Shown: positions 35,294 through 44,135, numbered from the stretch's first letter. The stretch: DNA of 64,000 nucleotides from Lunatimonas lonarensis (GCF_000390185.1 NZ_AQHR01000088.1:186001-250000); one strand, 5' to 3'. Numbers and translations: made by a program. The notes: generated by a model from the letters alone, not told the origin.

Positions 35294-35779
35294 ATGAAGC
35301 AGCTAGCCAAAACAATGCTAATCCTAGGTTTTCTGTCCTGGGTTCACTTTTCTTGTTCCGACGACGACGGCCCTCAAAAAACGGCAGAGGAATTGGCTAT
35401 TGAAATCCTGGCGGGTAGCTCAGAGCAAACTTGGTCCATTAGTGGAGGAGGCTCGGTGTCCCGAGATGGCACCTCCCTGACAAATAATTACAGTGATTTT
35501 GAGATAAAATTCAGAAATAGAGGGTCGGCAGGTTTAAATTATGAAACCGTAGGCAGCGGTGGCCTTTTCGACCCCTCTGGGTCATGGACTTTAGAGGGAG
35601 AAAATTACAATAGACTCCGCCTATCGGGAATACAACCCGTCGCTAACCGGGACATCCTCTACGAACGGGTGGGAACTGACTTACGACTTGAATTTACCGT
35701 TCCTAATCCTTCAAGTGCTTCTGCCCGTGTGGAAGCGCTTGTTGGATTCTATGTATTTACACTCAAACCAAAACAATAA
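35294..35779 (+). CDS. Hypothetical lipoprotein
   Basis: A 161-aa putative lipoprotein. The signal sequence MKQLAKTMLILGFLSWVHFSC ends in a lipobox cysteine (C21) followed by SDDDGP, the acidic stretch often seen in surface-exposed Bacteroidota lipoproteins. I chose ATG 35294, because the 11 upstream codons do not extend the signal. The mature part (TWSISGGGSVSRDGTSLTNN, WTLEGENYNRL) is beta-rich and small, and resembles the small lipocalin-like lipoproteins of the phylum. No enzyme motif is visible. It is 62 bp after the ABC ATPase and 3 bp before the next gene, so those two small envelope genes form a pair. Confidence 0.7.
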   Translation: MKQLAKTMLILGFLSWVHFSCSDDDGPQKTAEELAIEILAGSSEQTWSISGGGSVSRDGTSLTNNYSDFEIKFRNRGSAGLNYETVGSGGLFDPSGSWTLEGENYNRLRLSGIQPVANRDILYERVGTDLRLEFTVPNPSSASARVEALVGFYVFTLKPKQ

Positions 35780-35782
35780 CCC

Positions 35783-36217
35783 ATGCTTAAGTCCCTTTTA
35801 ACTACTTTCTTGCTCGCGTGCAGCATAGCCCATTTTACCTACGCCCAAAATAAAGAAATCGCTGCTGTAGAAAAAGCAGTTGCTCAGCTACGCGAGGCAA
35901 TGCTAAGCGGAGACGCTACTTCACTGACCGCGATTGCGTCCCCTCATCTCACCTATGGCCATTCAAACGGAACCATCGAAGATCGTGCTGCTTTTGTGGA
36001 GGTTCTTGCCAGCGGAAAAAACAACTTTACAAAAATCGAACTATCCGACCAAACGGTTGAAGTCCTGGGCAAGATTGCACTTGTAAGGCACAACCTAGTA
36101 GGGAATACCCATAACAAGGGGGCAGATCCGGCCACTGTTAATTTGGGAGTGCTCATGGTCTGGCAAAAGGAAGGAAAAGATTGGAAACTCCTGGCAAGGC
36201 AAGCTTTCAAACGATAA
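35783..36217 (+). CDS. Exported NTF2-like protein (DUF4440/SnoaL-like)
   Basis: A 144-aa protein with a signal peptide (MLKSLLTTFLLACSIAHFTYAQ), then a cone-shaped NTF2-like fold: an N-terminal helix AVEKAVAQLREAMLSGD, ASPHLTYGHSNGTIEDRAAFVEVLASGK, and beta strands VEVLGKIALVRHNLVG and VLMVWQKEGKDWKLLARQAFKR. The final W-K-L-L-x-R-Q segment is characteristic. Such proteins bind or isomerise small hydrophobic molecules, but no catalytic dyad can be assigned. It is paired with the lipoprotein gene 3 bp upstream. A hairpin follows. Confidence 0.8.
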   Translation: MLKSLLTTFLLACSIAHFTYAQNKEIAAVEKAVAQLREAMLSGDATSLTAIASPHLTYGHSNGTIEDRAAFVEVLASGKNNFTKIELSDQTVEVLGKIALVRHNLVGNTHNKGADPATVNLGVLMVWQKEGKDWKLLARQAFKR

Positions 36218-36251
36218 AATCACCATCAAGAACCGCTTTGCCCGGCCAAGT

Positions 36252-36283
36252 TTGGAAGGGGGTGGGAAATCGCCCCCTTCCAA
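36252..36283. terminator. Stem-loop between convergent genes
   Basis: A perfect 11-bp stem, TTGGAAGGGGG (36252-36262) with CCCCCTTCCAA (36273-36283), has a 10-nt loop. It lies between the NTF2-like gene and mutS2 (convergent). There is no T-tract, but the stem is very stable. Confidence 0.65.
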
Positions 36284-36298
36284 GGTCGCAGAATTGAT

Positions 36299-38698
36299 TC
36301 AGGAGCTTTTTAGGTAAACGAGGGTTACGCCAGCACCACCCCTTTCTACGTGCTCATCTTCAAACCTACTGACAGCAGGCATGTTTCTAAGGATATTTCT
36401 GCAAAGGTCCCGTAAGATTCCGTCTCCTTTACCATGAACGATTCTTAACTCAGACTGACCAAACATGTGGCCATCATCTACGAAATGTTGAACCAAAGGA
36501 AAAATCTCTTCTCCCCGTTTTCCCCTGAGGTCTAGGTTTGGGGAAAACTCCAGCATGCGGGAATGACTGTCAAAACCACTGCTTCGCACGTATGATTTCT
36601 TTTCTTTCTTGACTGCGGTATTGGATATCCGTTCCAATCTGTTCAGTTTGACTTTTGACTTTAAATCTCCTATGCTTATTTCGGCAAATCGCTGCTGTAC
36701 GGATATAACTTCTGCTATCGCACCGTTGTCCTTTAGCCGTACATGATCGCCCTCTTTAATTTCGCCTTCCAGTACCTTCACTTCTTTGGGTGGTTGGGGT
36801 ATCTTGGTCTTTTCAGGTTTTATGGCCTCTTTGTGTGCCTCGAGTTCCTTTCTTATTTGCTTGGTCTTTTCTTTGTCGGCATTCTTCTCCTTGATTTCCC
36901 GGATAGTGCTTTCAATGCGACGGTTAGCTTCATCCAATAATGCTTTCGCTTGTACCTTTGCCTCGTTTATAATGGTCTTTTTACTGACTTCCAGCGTTGA
37001 TTTCAACGCATTGTATTCCTCCAATCGCTTGTTGAGAAGCTTTTCCTTTTTTTCATTTTCAATTAATACTTGCTCGTAGCGGTTTTTCTCACTCTCCAGC
37101 TTGAGTAACATCTTGTCATAATTCACCCTCACCTCCCCTACTTGGGCTTTTGCATGAAGAATTATCTCTTCATCAATTCCAATCTTTCTGGCTATTTCAA
37201 ACGCAAAGGAACTACCCGGTTTGCCCAGTTCCAGTTGATACAACGGCTCTAACTTTTCCACGTCGTAGCGCATGGCACCATTGAACAGCCCCTGCCCCTT
37301 TGCCGCCAACTGCTTGAGGTTTCCGTAGTGAGTGGTAATCACTCCAAAGGCCCCTGATTTATTGAGTGCAATCAAAATTCCCTCGGCGATGGCACCCCCA
37401 AATTGAGGCTCTGTACCTGTTCCAAATTCGTCGATAAAAAAAATGGTCCGCTTATTTGCAAAACGGGTGAAATGCTTCATATTATTAAGGTGCGAACTGT
37501 AGGTACTCAGGTCATTTTCGAGGCTTTGTTCGTCACCGATATCAATAAAAAACTGATCAAAAACCCCGCAGACAGATTCTTCCTCCACCGGGATCAAAAT
37601 CCCGCATTGAAACATATATTGCAACAGCGCCACTGTCTTAAGTGCAACTGATTTCCCTCCTGCATTTGGCCCCGATATGAGCAGGATCCTTTTGTTATGG
37701 TCTACCGACACATCAATCGGCACAATTTGTTTTTGCTGGGCTTTTAGGCTTAGTTCCAGAAGGGGATGCCTAGCCTTTGTCCAGCGTATTTGCTTGGTCT
37801 TCTCGAGGAGCGGTTTGTTGGCCCGAATTTTTATGGCAAACTTGGCCTTAGCACGGATAAAATCCACCAAGCCCAGAAAATGAAAGGCCTTTCGTAGGTC
37901 GGGAATAAAAGCACGAAGTATGTCTGTGAGCTTTGTTAAAATCTTCTGCACCTCCCGCCGCTCCATGTATTCGAGATCCCGTATTTCGTTGTTGATATCC
38001 AACACCTCTGCAGGCTCCATAAATACTGTCTGACCTGTCGCGGATTCGTCGTGGATAAACCCTTTTATTCGCCGTTTATATTCCGCAAGGACCGGCATGA
38101 CCATTCTGCCACCCCTAATGGTAATGGATGCATCCTCAGGAGTAAGCCCCTGTGCCTTTGCTTGTCTAAAAATTGAATCCAACACCTTGCGCAGGCGGTT
38201 TTCCTCATACAAAAGCTGGTTTCGGATTATTGCGAGCTCCGGGCTGGCATTGTTTTTAATTTTACCGCGCTCATCCAACACCCGCTCGATGGCCTTAACC
38301 AGGGTCCGATCGTCGTTGACCATTCCCAATAGTGCAAAAAGCTGCGGATAATCCTCCGCGTAGTAATTAAAAAAATCCACACAGGCCGAAAGGGTCTGCA
38401 GACCCAAGCTGATTTCATGAAACTCTTCCTCGTAAAGAAAGGCCCCCTCCAACCGGGCCTTATCCAGATAGGGATGAATGTTTACAAAATTTGAAGATGG
38501 AAAGGTCTCTCCGGAAAGCAGCAGCCTCTTGAATTCCTCTGTCTGATCCAACAACCGCTGAATCAGGGGCGCATCGCGCGAAAAAGAAATCTTTTGGACA
38601 AAATCAGTCCCCAAGGTACTGCTGCATTCTTCCCGTATCAATTCCCTTATCTTGTCGAAATTTATCTTTTGCTCAAGATTCGTCGGATATAGCTTCAT
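36299..38698 (-). CDS. mutS2: MutS2 (Smr-domain) ribosome-rescue/recombination ATPase
   Basis: A 799-aa cytoplasmic ATPase. The N-terminal MutS core has a lever/clamp region and Walker A GPNAGGKS (343-350), then FFIDEFGTGTEP (Walker B region). A long charged coiled coil (about 540-640), a KOW-like GDHVRLKDNGAIAEV segment and the C-terminal Smr endonuclease domain follow, with LDLRGKRGEE and the active HGKGDG motif. MutS2 lacks the mismatch-recognition domain and acts on collided ribosomes or recombination intermediates in studied bacteria. It overlaps the DUF4296 gene by 4 bp. Confidence 0.93.
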   Translation of the reverse strand: MKLYPTNLEQKINFDKIRELIREECSSTLGTDFVQKISFSRDAPLIQRLLDQTEEFKRLLLSGETFPSSNFVNIHPYLDKARLEGAFLYEEEFHEISLGLQTLSACVDFFNYYAEDYPQLFALLGMVNDDRTLVKAIERVLDERGKIKNNASPELAIIRNQLLYEENRLRKVLDSIFRQAKAQGLTPEDASITIRGGRMVMPVLAEYKRRIKGFIHDESATGQTVFMEPAEVLDINNEIRDLEYMERREVQKILTKLTDILRAFIPDLRKAFHFLGLVDFIRAKAKFAIKIRANKPLLEKTKQIRWTKARHPLLELSLKAQQKQIVPIDVSVDHNKRILLISGPNAGGKSVALKTVALLQYMFQCGILIPVEEESVCGVFDQFFIDIGDEQSLENDLSTYSSHLNNMKHFTRFANKRTIFFIDEFGTGTEPQFGGAIAEGILIALNKSGAFGVITTHYGNLKQLAAKGQGLFNGAMRYDVEKLEPLYQLELGKPGSSFAFEIARKIGIDEEIILHAKAQVGEVRVNYDKMLLKLESEKNRYEQVLIENEKKEKLLNKRLEEYNALKSTLEVSKKTIINEAKVQAKALLDEANRRIESTIREIKEKNADKEKTKQIRKELEAHKEAIKPEKTKIPQPPKEVKVLEGEIKEGDHVRLKDNGAIAEVISVQQRFAEISIGDLKSKVKLNRLERISNTAVKKEKKSYVRSSGFDSHSRMLEFSPNLDLRGKRGEEIFPLVQHFVDDGHMFGQSELRIVHGKGDGILRDLCRNILRNMPAVSRFEDEHVERGGAGVTLVYLKSS

Positions 38699-39039
38699 GG
38701 TGTACTTTCTGCTCTTTTTTCATACACGGTTAGCGAATCGACGGTGCGGGCATAAATGCGCTCCATCATAACCGGGTACCGAAGGTAATACTGTAGACTA
38801 GCCAGATAAACTGAATCAGGTACACGATGTTTCTCAAAAACATCCCTTTCTAGGATAGGGTATACCTTTTTCGATGAATCGTAGGGAATGGGCAAAGATT
38901 GAACAAAACCCTCCGTCAGATGTATGTCCACTAGGATCGAGACCATCACATCCTCAGAGAGCAGACCCCGAGGCTTATCTCCAGAGGTACACCCAAAGGA
39001 TCCCGCCACAATAAAAACCAACCAAACAAAATACTTCAC
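38695..39039 (-). CDS. DUF4296-type lipoprotein
   Basis: A 114-aa putative lipoprotein with GTG start, signal MKYFVWLVFIVAGSFGC (lipobox cysteine C17) and a helical mature part: LLSEDVMVSILVDIHLTEGF, YPILERDVFEKHRVPDSVYLASLQYYL. The D-I-H-L and Y-x-Y-Y-L segments fit the Bacteroidota-specific DUF4296 family. Function unknown. The promoter at 39044-39075 places transcription start at or next to the start codon, so the message may be leaderless. It is co-transcribed with mutS2 (4-bp overlap). Confidence 0.78.
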   Translation of the reverse strand: MKYFVWLVFIVAGSFGCTSGDKPRGLLSEDVMVSILVDIHLTEGFVQSLPIPYDSSKKVYPILERDVFEKHRVPDSVYLASLQYYLRYPVMMERIYARTVDSLTVYEKRAESTP

Positions 39040-39043
39040 GGAT

Positions 39044-39075
39044 CAAAATTACCCATTTCTTCACAATTTTGACAA
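39044..39075 (-). promoter_or_regulatory. Promoter of the DUF4296-mutS2 operon
   Basis: On the minus strand, TTG (39075-39073) is followed after 21 nt by TAATTTTG (39051-39044), an exact match to the Bacteroidota consensus. The box ends 4 nt before the GTG start at 39039, predicting a start of transcription at about 39037-39040 and essentially no leader. Confidence 0.65.
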
Positions 39076-39143
39076 TATGTATCCAACTAGTCGTTTTATT
39101 ATTCGGCCTAGTCTCTTAACTTAGCCCCTCATTGATAGCTCGC

Positions 39144-40022
39144 ATGAACCAACTGATCAAAAAACTCCGAAGATATGAGATTATGCTCCGGAAGATTGCC
39201 AACAACCATCTTCAAGGAGATTACCAATCCATTTTCAAAGGAGCAGGCCTGGAATTCGACGATTTGCGGCCTTATCAATATGGCGACGATATTCGGACGG
39301 TAGAATGGAAGGTTTCCGCAAAGGGGCACGGCACCTTCGTGAAGACCTTCAAGGAAGACAAAGATCAGTCGGTGTACTTTCTGTTGGATATCAGTGGATC
39401 CCAAGACATTGGCAGCAAACAGCATAAAAAAATAGACACGAGCAGGGAAATCGCCGGCGTATTGGCACTGGCAGCAGTACATGAAGGAAGTCAAGTAGGC
39501 CTGATCAGTTATTCAGACCAAAAGGAAAAAATCATCGTCCCCGGCAAGGGGCCAAGGCAGGCCGTAAAAGTGATCCAAGGAATATTCAAACACACCAACC
39601 GGTCGTTGAAAACCGATCTTCGGGCCATGTTTTCCTTTTGTCTTAACCTGATAAAAAAAAGGAGCATACTCATCATCATCTCGGATTTTATTGACGAGGG
39701 TTATGAGCAACCGTTGAAATCCCTTGCCAACAAACACGACGTGATCGTCATACAGGTCACAGATCCATTGGAATCTGCCTTACCTTCCTTGGGAATCATT
39801 CCAGTCTACGACAAAGAACTCGGCAAGACAACCTGGGTGAACACGGCCTTTGGCGGATTTGCAAAAAAGATTTACCAATCCTTCCATCAGGACAGGGAAA
39901 CTCTGCGGGATCTCTGCAAAAAAAATCAAATCAACTACCTACAGATTGACACGAGGCAGGACATTGTCTTACCTTTGATGGAACTATTCAAAATCAGAAA
40001 CCGAAGCATGAAGCGTGGCTAG
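39144..40022 (+). CDS. DUF58 protein (Bat/MoxR-associated vWA-like)
   Basis: A 292-aa cytoplasmic protein. The hallmark of the DUF58 family is GAGLEFDDLRPYQYGDDIR, followed by TVEWKVSAKGH, with the vWA-like core FLLDISGSQDIGS and IIISDFIDEGY downstream. I used ATG 39144 rather than a TTG 12 bp earlier. DUF58 proteins are usually encoded right after a MoxR AAA+ ATPase and before BatA/BatB; here the MoxR gene is not upstream. It overlaps the next gene by 8 bp, so the three genes 39144-41947 form one operon, probably for envelope stress or aerotolerance. Confidence 0.9.
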   Translation: MNQLIKKLRRYEIMLRKIANNHLQGDYQSIFKGAGLEFDDLRPYQYGDDIRTVEWKVSAKGHGTFVKTFKEDKDQSVYFLLDISGSQDIGSKQHKKIDTSREIAGVLALAAVHEGSQVGLISYSDQKEKIIVPGKGPRQAVKVIQGIFKHTNRSLKTDLRAMFSFCLNLIKKRSILIIISDFIDEGYEQPLKSLANKHDVIVIQVTDPLESALPSLGIIPVYDKELGKTTWVNTAFGGFAKKIYQSFHQDRETLRDLCKKNQINYLQIDTRQDIVLPLMELFKIRNRSMKRG

Positions 40023-40914
40023 AACCTGCTATTTAATCCTTTTCTTATTTTTGATCCTCACTCCATCTCTGCTACCAGCTCAAGAGGTAAAGGTACATGG
40101 CTATTTTATGCAGGACTCGGCCAAGCTTGGAGAACGGGTAGCCTATGTGTTAAAAGCGGAGTATTCCCTCGGCGTCGATATCCTTTTTCCAGACTCCCTG
40201 TATAGTTTTGGCAGTATGGAGTTTCTCGAAAAACAAACGTTCCGTTCGTTTACCAAAGATTCGGTCACGCAGGATAGTGCTATCTATTACCTTTCCAATT
40301 TTTCACTGGAGCCTGTCAAACGATATCATTTACCTGTATTCGAAATTTTACGATACGACAGCATCATCCATCGCCCGCAGGATGCAGAACTCTTCCTGCA
40401 TCTGGTCATTGATGAGCTACCCGATGTGTTGGCTTTCCAGGAAACCAATGCCTACCAATCGATGCGGGGAGCCCTTGATTATCCATTTCTGATTCTAATT
40501 GCTGTTCTCTTTGGAGTACTTTTGCTGGCGGGGTACTACTTTTTTGGCGAACGCATCAAAAATGAATGGCTTGTTTACAGGGAAAGAAAACGTAGAAAAA
40601 GGTTTCTCACCCGTTGGGAAACCGCGCAGCAGGTGTTTTTCGCTGATAAGAACCTTCAGGCAGCCGATGAACTGTTGGGGTTATGGAGAGGCTATATGGA
40701 ATCACTAACCGGAAAACCTTTCAGGGAATGGACAGCCACAGAAATAGCAGACAGCCTAAACCAGCCCACTTTGGTAAACGATCTACGGGAAATCGAGATG
40801 GTAATCTATGCAAACCGGGTAACAGACCGAATCAAGGAGTCCTGCGATAGACTTTCTTTGCTATCTGAGGACGTCTTTAGTGCTAAAATAAAAAATCTCC
40901 ACAACCATGAATGA
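40015..40914 (+). CDS. Membrane protein of the Bat operon (BatD-like, short)
   Basis: A 299-aa protein with a signal-like N-terminus (residues 1-22), a periplasmic beta-rich domain (24-145), one membrane helix (157-177) and a basic cytoplasmic tail (YRERKRRKRF onward) that is helical. The start is a GTG at 40015 overlapping DUF58 by 8 bp. Its position between DUF58 and BatA, with a signal, periplasmic domain and single helix, matches the small membrane partner often found in Bacteroidetes bat operons. Sequence motifs alone do not name it. Confidence 0.6.
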   Translation: MARTCYLILFLFLILTPSLLPAQEVKVHGYFMQDSAKLGERVAYVLKAEYSLGVDILFPDSLYSFGSMEFLEKQTFRSFTKDSVTQDSAIYYLSNFSLEPVKRYHLPVFEILRYDSIIHRPQDAELFLHLVIDELPDVLAFQETNAYQSMRGALDYPFLILIAVLFGVLLLAGYYFFGERIKNEWLVYRERKRRKRFLTRWETAQQVFFADKNLQAADELLGLWRGYMESLTGKPFREWTATEIADSLNQPTLVNDLREIEMVIYANRVTDRIKESCDRLSLLSEDVFSAKIKNLHNHE

Positions 40915-41947
40915 TTTGAGCAGCTACCTCTCGTGGACATGGTTTACCCCGGAAACCTTCCGGTCCTACGAGTGGGAAAATTTGTGGGCATTGCACCTTC
41001 TCTGGGTTATTCCATTGATTCTGTTGGTTCGTAAGTTCACCAAAATTCTAAAAAATCCCCGCCTTGAGTTGTCGATTCCAAAAATGGCTCCTCGCAATAA
41101 TCCCTGGACTTACCTCAGACTGGTACCTATGGCATTTTTTACGTTGTGCATGTGGATGGTCATTGTATCATTGGCAAGGCCCCAACGTACAAATGAGAAG
41201 GTAGAGCAGTATACGGAAGGAATCGATATTATGCTTGTCTTGGACATATCCGAGTCAATGGATCTTCAGGATTTTACTCCAAATCGGCTGGAGGCGGCAA
41301 AAGAAACGGCCATTGAGTTTATCGAGGGTCGTTTTGGCGACCGTATCGGGGTAGTTATATTTTCCGGCGAGGCTTTTTCCCTTGCTCCTCTTACCACCGA
41401 CTATGATCTACTAAAAGATTTGATTCAAGAGATCGCCTTTAATATGATGGACGCCAAAGGGACTGCAATCGGAAGCGCGCTTGCGGTGGCCACCAACCGC
41501 ATGAGGGAATCGGAGGCCAATTCAAAAGTAATGGTATTATTGAGTGACGGAGATAACAACGCGGGAAATGTGGATCCAATCTTCGCCGCACAACTGGCCG
41601 AAGCATTGGATATTAAAATCTACACCATTGCGGTAGGAAAAGATGGCATGGTACCTTATGGAACCGACTTTTTCGGTCGGCCACAAATGGTGGAAAGTTA
41701 CTTAAATGAAACTACCCTTCGGGATATCGCCCGCATTGGAAAAGGCAAATTCTACCGCGCTTCCGACGGAGATGCCCTCGACAGGATTTTCGACGAAATC
41801 GACGAATTGGAAAAAGCGGAAATTACAGAATCCCGCTACAAAGAAACCATTGACTTTTATAGGGTCTACCTTATGTGGGGGGTATTCTTTTTCTTTATCT
41901 GGATTCTGTTAAAGAACACCTTTTTTAACAACTTTCTGATTGATTGA
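40907..41947 (+). CDS. batA: BatA-like vWA-domain membrane protein
   Basis: A 346-aa inner-membrane protein. Two N-terminal helices (about 28-45 and 70-90) precede a von Willebrand A domain with an intact MIDAS: DISES (113-117), GTAIGSALA and LLSDGDNNAG. A C-terminal helix (WGVFFFFIWILLKNTF) anchors it again. It overlaps the BatD-like gene by 8 bp. In Bacteroides the Bat proteins contribute to aerotolerance, but the molecular role is unclear. No batB, batC or TPR gene follows; the next gene is on the other strand. Confidence 0.88.
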   Translation: MNDLSSYLSWTWFTPETFRSYEWENLWALHLLWVIPLILLVRKFTKILKNPRLELSIPKMAPRNNPWTYLRLVPMAFFTLCMWMVIVSLARPQRTNEKVEQYTEGIDIMLVLDISESMDLQDFTPNRLEAAKETAIEFIEGRFGDRIGVVIFSGEAFSLAPLTTDYDLLKDLIQEIAFNMMDAKGTAIGSALAVATNRMRESEANSKVMVLLSDGDNNAGNVDPIFAAQLAEALDIKIYTIAVGKDGMVPYGTDFFGRPQMVESYLNETTLRDIARIGKGKFYRASDGDALDRIFDEIDELEKAEITESRYKETIDFYRVYLMWGVFFFFIWILLKNTFFNNFLID

Positions 41948-41997
41948 TTTTCTGCGAAACCTGTAAATAGATCAACAAACAAAAATTATAGGCCTTT

Positions 41998-42525
41998 TTA
42001 AAAATGCTTTCGGTTTAATATTTCGGCGACCACTACAGCCTCCCTAAGGCTTTTCGGGTCCTTGAGCAGTTTGGCATACGGATTTTGGCGGGTGGTTTTG
42101 GTTGTCCCTTCCACCTCTCCAAGGATTTTGCGGTCATCATGAATATCCACCACATCATCCAGTTTAACAAGTGGTTGCTTACTTTGGTACTTCCCGTACT
42201 TCTCCGCCAAGCCACCTGTACTTGGGTAGGTTGTCGTCTTTTCTTTGGGAATAGAAACCTCCCTGTAGGACGGAACCTCTACGGGGGCAGGCTTTTCTCT
42301 TCTTTCTACCGGTTTGGGAGCATCCTCCTCATGGCGGGCCTGCCCTTTTCGGATTTCCCGCAGCAGATCCTCAAAAGTCCCTTTTTGAGGCAAATCAGTA
42401 GGATCCCCGGATTGCGAACCATCCGGAATATCCCCTTCTTTGGGTTGGTTTTTCTTTTGCTGCAATGCAGAATAAATAAAATAGATAACAACCGCGATGA
42501 TGTAGAATATAGTACCTGAATCCAT
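41998..42525 (-). CDS. Hypothetical single-pass membrane protein, charged and proline-rich
   Basis: A 175-aa protein that I do not recognise. Residues 5-21 form one membrane helix (TIFYIIAVVIYFIYSAL), with a short N-terminal side and a long hydrophilic cytoplasmic tail rich in Lys, Glu, Pro and Gln. It has a low-complexity middle (PKPVERREKPAPVEVP) and a more conserved-looking C-terminus, DPKSLREAVVVAEILNRKHF. That terminal helix pattern is common in small Bacteroidetes proteins that scaffold other factors. It is monocistronic, convergent with batA. Confidence 0.7.
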   Translation of the reverse strand: MDSGTIFYIIAVVIYFIYSALQQKKNQPKEGDIPDGSQSGDPTDLPQKGTFEDLLREIRKGQARHEEDAPKPVERREKPAPVEVPSYREVSIPKEKTTTYPSTGGLAEKYGKYQSKQPLVKLDDVVDIHDDRKILGEVEGTTKTTRQNPYAKLLKDPKSLREAVVVAEILNRKHF

Positions 42526-42725
42526 GGCTTGAATTTACTTAAAATGTACGTAAATCAGAAATCAAGGATGTCCACCAAAAACACAAAGTAAGAAATGAGC
42601 TAAAAAAAGATAAAAAAAAGTTTATTTACACGGATAAGTCCTTATTTTGTGTTTCAATTACAACGGGATCATAACGTAAATAGATGTGAGCATCTCTTAC
42701 TTTATGATTCAAACCCATCCACATT

Positions 42726-43142
42726 ATGAAGAGTACCTTTTCAACTTTGATCGTAGACGACGACAAACTCGCCCTGCATTACATTATGCGAAGGGCTAAA
42801 GAAACCCTAATACCCGGTGATTTCCACGTTGCCGAAAATGGCAAAGAGGCAATAGATAAACTTGAAGATCTAAGTGATGATACCGACCAGGTCCTCGTAT
42901 TATTGGATCTAAATATGCCAGTTATGACTGGTTGGGATTTTTTGGATCTTTTAACCGGAAAACCATATAAAGAAAAAACGTTGGTGGTCATCGTCACTTC
43001 TTCCACCTCGCAGATAGATAAAGACCGTTCCAAAAAATACAAAGAGGTAATTGGCTATATTGAAAAGCCCTTGGCTACGGAAACCCTACGCGAGGTACTC
43101 TATTTGTTCGATAACAACCTGATCGTCACGAAGCCAGACTAA
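42726..43142 (+). CDS. Single-domain response regulator
   Basis: A 138-aa receiver with no output domain. Acidic pocket D11-D13, phospho-acceptor D61 (LLDLNMPVMTG), threonine in VIVTSSTS and lysine in IEKPLA are all present, so it should be phosphorylatable. It resembles the CheY-like single receivers that Bacteroidota encode in large numbers. No kinase gene is adjacent, so its partner is encoded elsewhere. The 200-bp upstream region has an A-rich stretch near 42601-42620 but no convincing promoter box. Confidence 0.9.
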   Translation: MKSTFSTLIVDDDKLALHYIMRRAKETLIPGDFHVAENGKEAIDKLEDLSDDTDQVLVLLDLNMPVMTGWDFLDLLTGKPYKEKTLVVIVTSSTSQIDKDRSKKYKEVIGYIEKPLATETLREVLYLFDNNLIVTKPD

Positions 43143-43185
43143 ACCGGTGATAGGGTCAGAAATTTCGACCATATACATGCCAAAA

Positions 43186-43228
43186 AACAAGTCGGCACCC
43201 TTCTTATTGAAAAGGGTGCCGACTTGTT
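43186..43228. terminator. Strong bidirectional terminator
   Basis: A perfect 17-bp stem, AACAAGTCGGCACCCTT (43186-43202) with AAGGGTGCCGACTTGTT (43212-43228), has a 9-nt loop. It lies between the convergent receiver and peroxiredoxin-like genes. An A-run on the plus strand gives a T-tract for the minus-strand gene. Confidence 0.9.
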
Positions 43229-43282
43229 CGTCGAACACTCTGGGCGCAGGCAACCAGCCTCGATCAGGTCAACAGCTGGTCA

Positions 43283-43828
43283 TTAACTCTGAAAAGCATT
43301 TTTGTGGCTGAGTTGACCATTTAAGACCAGCTCCCCAACTTTGCTCAGGAGCTTACGGAAATGATCACTTTCCTTCGAACGGCTATCAAACCTGATTTTT
43401 GCTATACCGGAGCCATCTACCAAGTAAATTGGATTCAATGCTTTTTTGCCACCCTGCTCTACGGTTTCCTTTTCCAACGAGGCCATTAAATTCTCGCTCT
43501 GAAAAAACACAGGAAACAAATCCTCGTCCGAGAGGTAGGAATTGATCCAATTTGTACACTCCAAGTGCTCCTCAAAGGTTCGATTACTGAACCCAACCAT
43601 CTGACAGTTCATTTTACGCAAACTCGCCAGAAAATCTTCGAGATGTATTTTCTCGCCAGCATTCTTCGGAATCAGATCAAAGGGATTGCTGTAAATGAGC
43701 AACCACTGGTTTGTGAATAATTTATTCAGAAACGTATTTCCGAAGTGGGTTTTGATGGGGATACTTGGTATCGCCTTGTTCACCCAAACCATAGATTGAT
43801 TATCATATTGTCTCATTTTTTCCTGCAT
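43283..43828 (-). CDS. Peroxiredoxin-fold protein without peroxidatic cysteine
   Basis: A 181-aa cytoplasmic protein. Its layout follows AhpC/Prx6 proteins: WLLIYSNPFDLIPK (compare the usual WLVLFSHPADFTPVC), LRKMNCQMVGFSNRTFEEHLECTNWI (compare LNCELLGLSVDSVFSHIAWI), FPVFFQSENLMASL and PIYLVDGSGIAKIRFDSRS. The catalytic T-x-x-C is replaced: I53 stands for Thr and N56 for the peroxidatic Cys. C75 and C91-region cysteines remain but are not in catalytic positions. It is likely a non-peroxidase sensor or scaffold, or a relic. The frame is intact and ends at a strong terminator. Assignment is by pattern and not certain. Confidence 0.6.
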   Translation of the reverse strand: MQEKMRQYDNQSMVWVNKAIPSIPIKTHFGNTFLNKLFTNQWLLIYSNPFDLIPKNAGEKIHLEDFLASLRKMNCQMVGFSNRTFEEHLECTNWINSYLSDEDLFPVFFQSENLMASLEKETVEQGGKKALNPIYLVDGSGIAKIRFDSRSKESDHFRKLLSKVGELVLNGQLSHKNAFQS

Positions 43829-44135
43829 TTATAACAACCCTACCCGATATCTTATTTTATATACTAAATATAACGTATAAAAAGTATTTTTGTGTAGATT
43901 AACGGCACTATTTCGGTATAACCTGACAAAAATCATCTTACTAAACCAATATCTGTTGGTAAATGCTTGAACCTGCTGAAGGTATCTTCTTTCTGACTGA
44001 TCAAAGCAGGACTGGTTCCTCCAAAAGCAAAGAACTGGGAACAATTTATCAACACCCTAAAAGGTCAGATCCTGAATCAGGGAAAAATGGATGGTATTCC
44101 GAAAAAACCAAAACCAGGCCAATGTAAAACCTTTA
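43829..44135. other. Intergenic region between the peroxiredoxin-like gene and smc
   Basis: About 307 bp with no supportable gene. A TATTTTTG box at 43885-43892 has no -33 partner. A 71-codon minus-strand frame (43829-44044) looks like chance. The smc promoter follows at 44136. Confidence 0.5.

Noticed and set aside
43885-43892. TATTTTTG box as a promoter
   Set aside because: It has no TTG at the right distance and no gene start that fits; it is probably chance in AT-rich DNA.
43829-44044. A 71-codon minus-strand frame before smc
   Set aside because: It has no family resemblance and lies in the promoter gap; it looks like chance.
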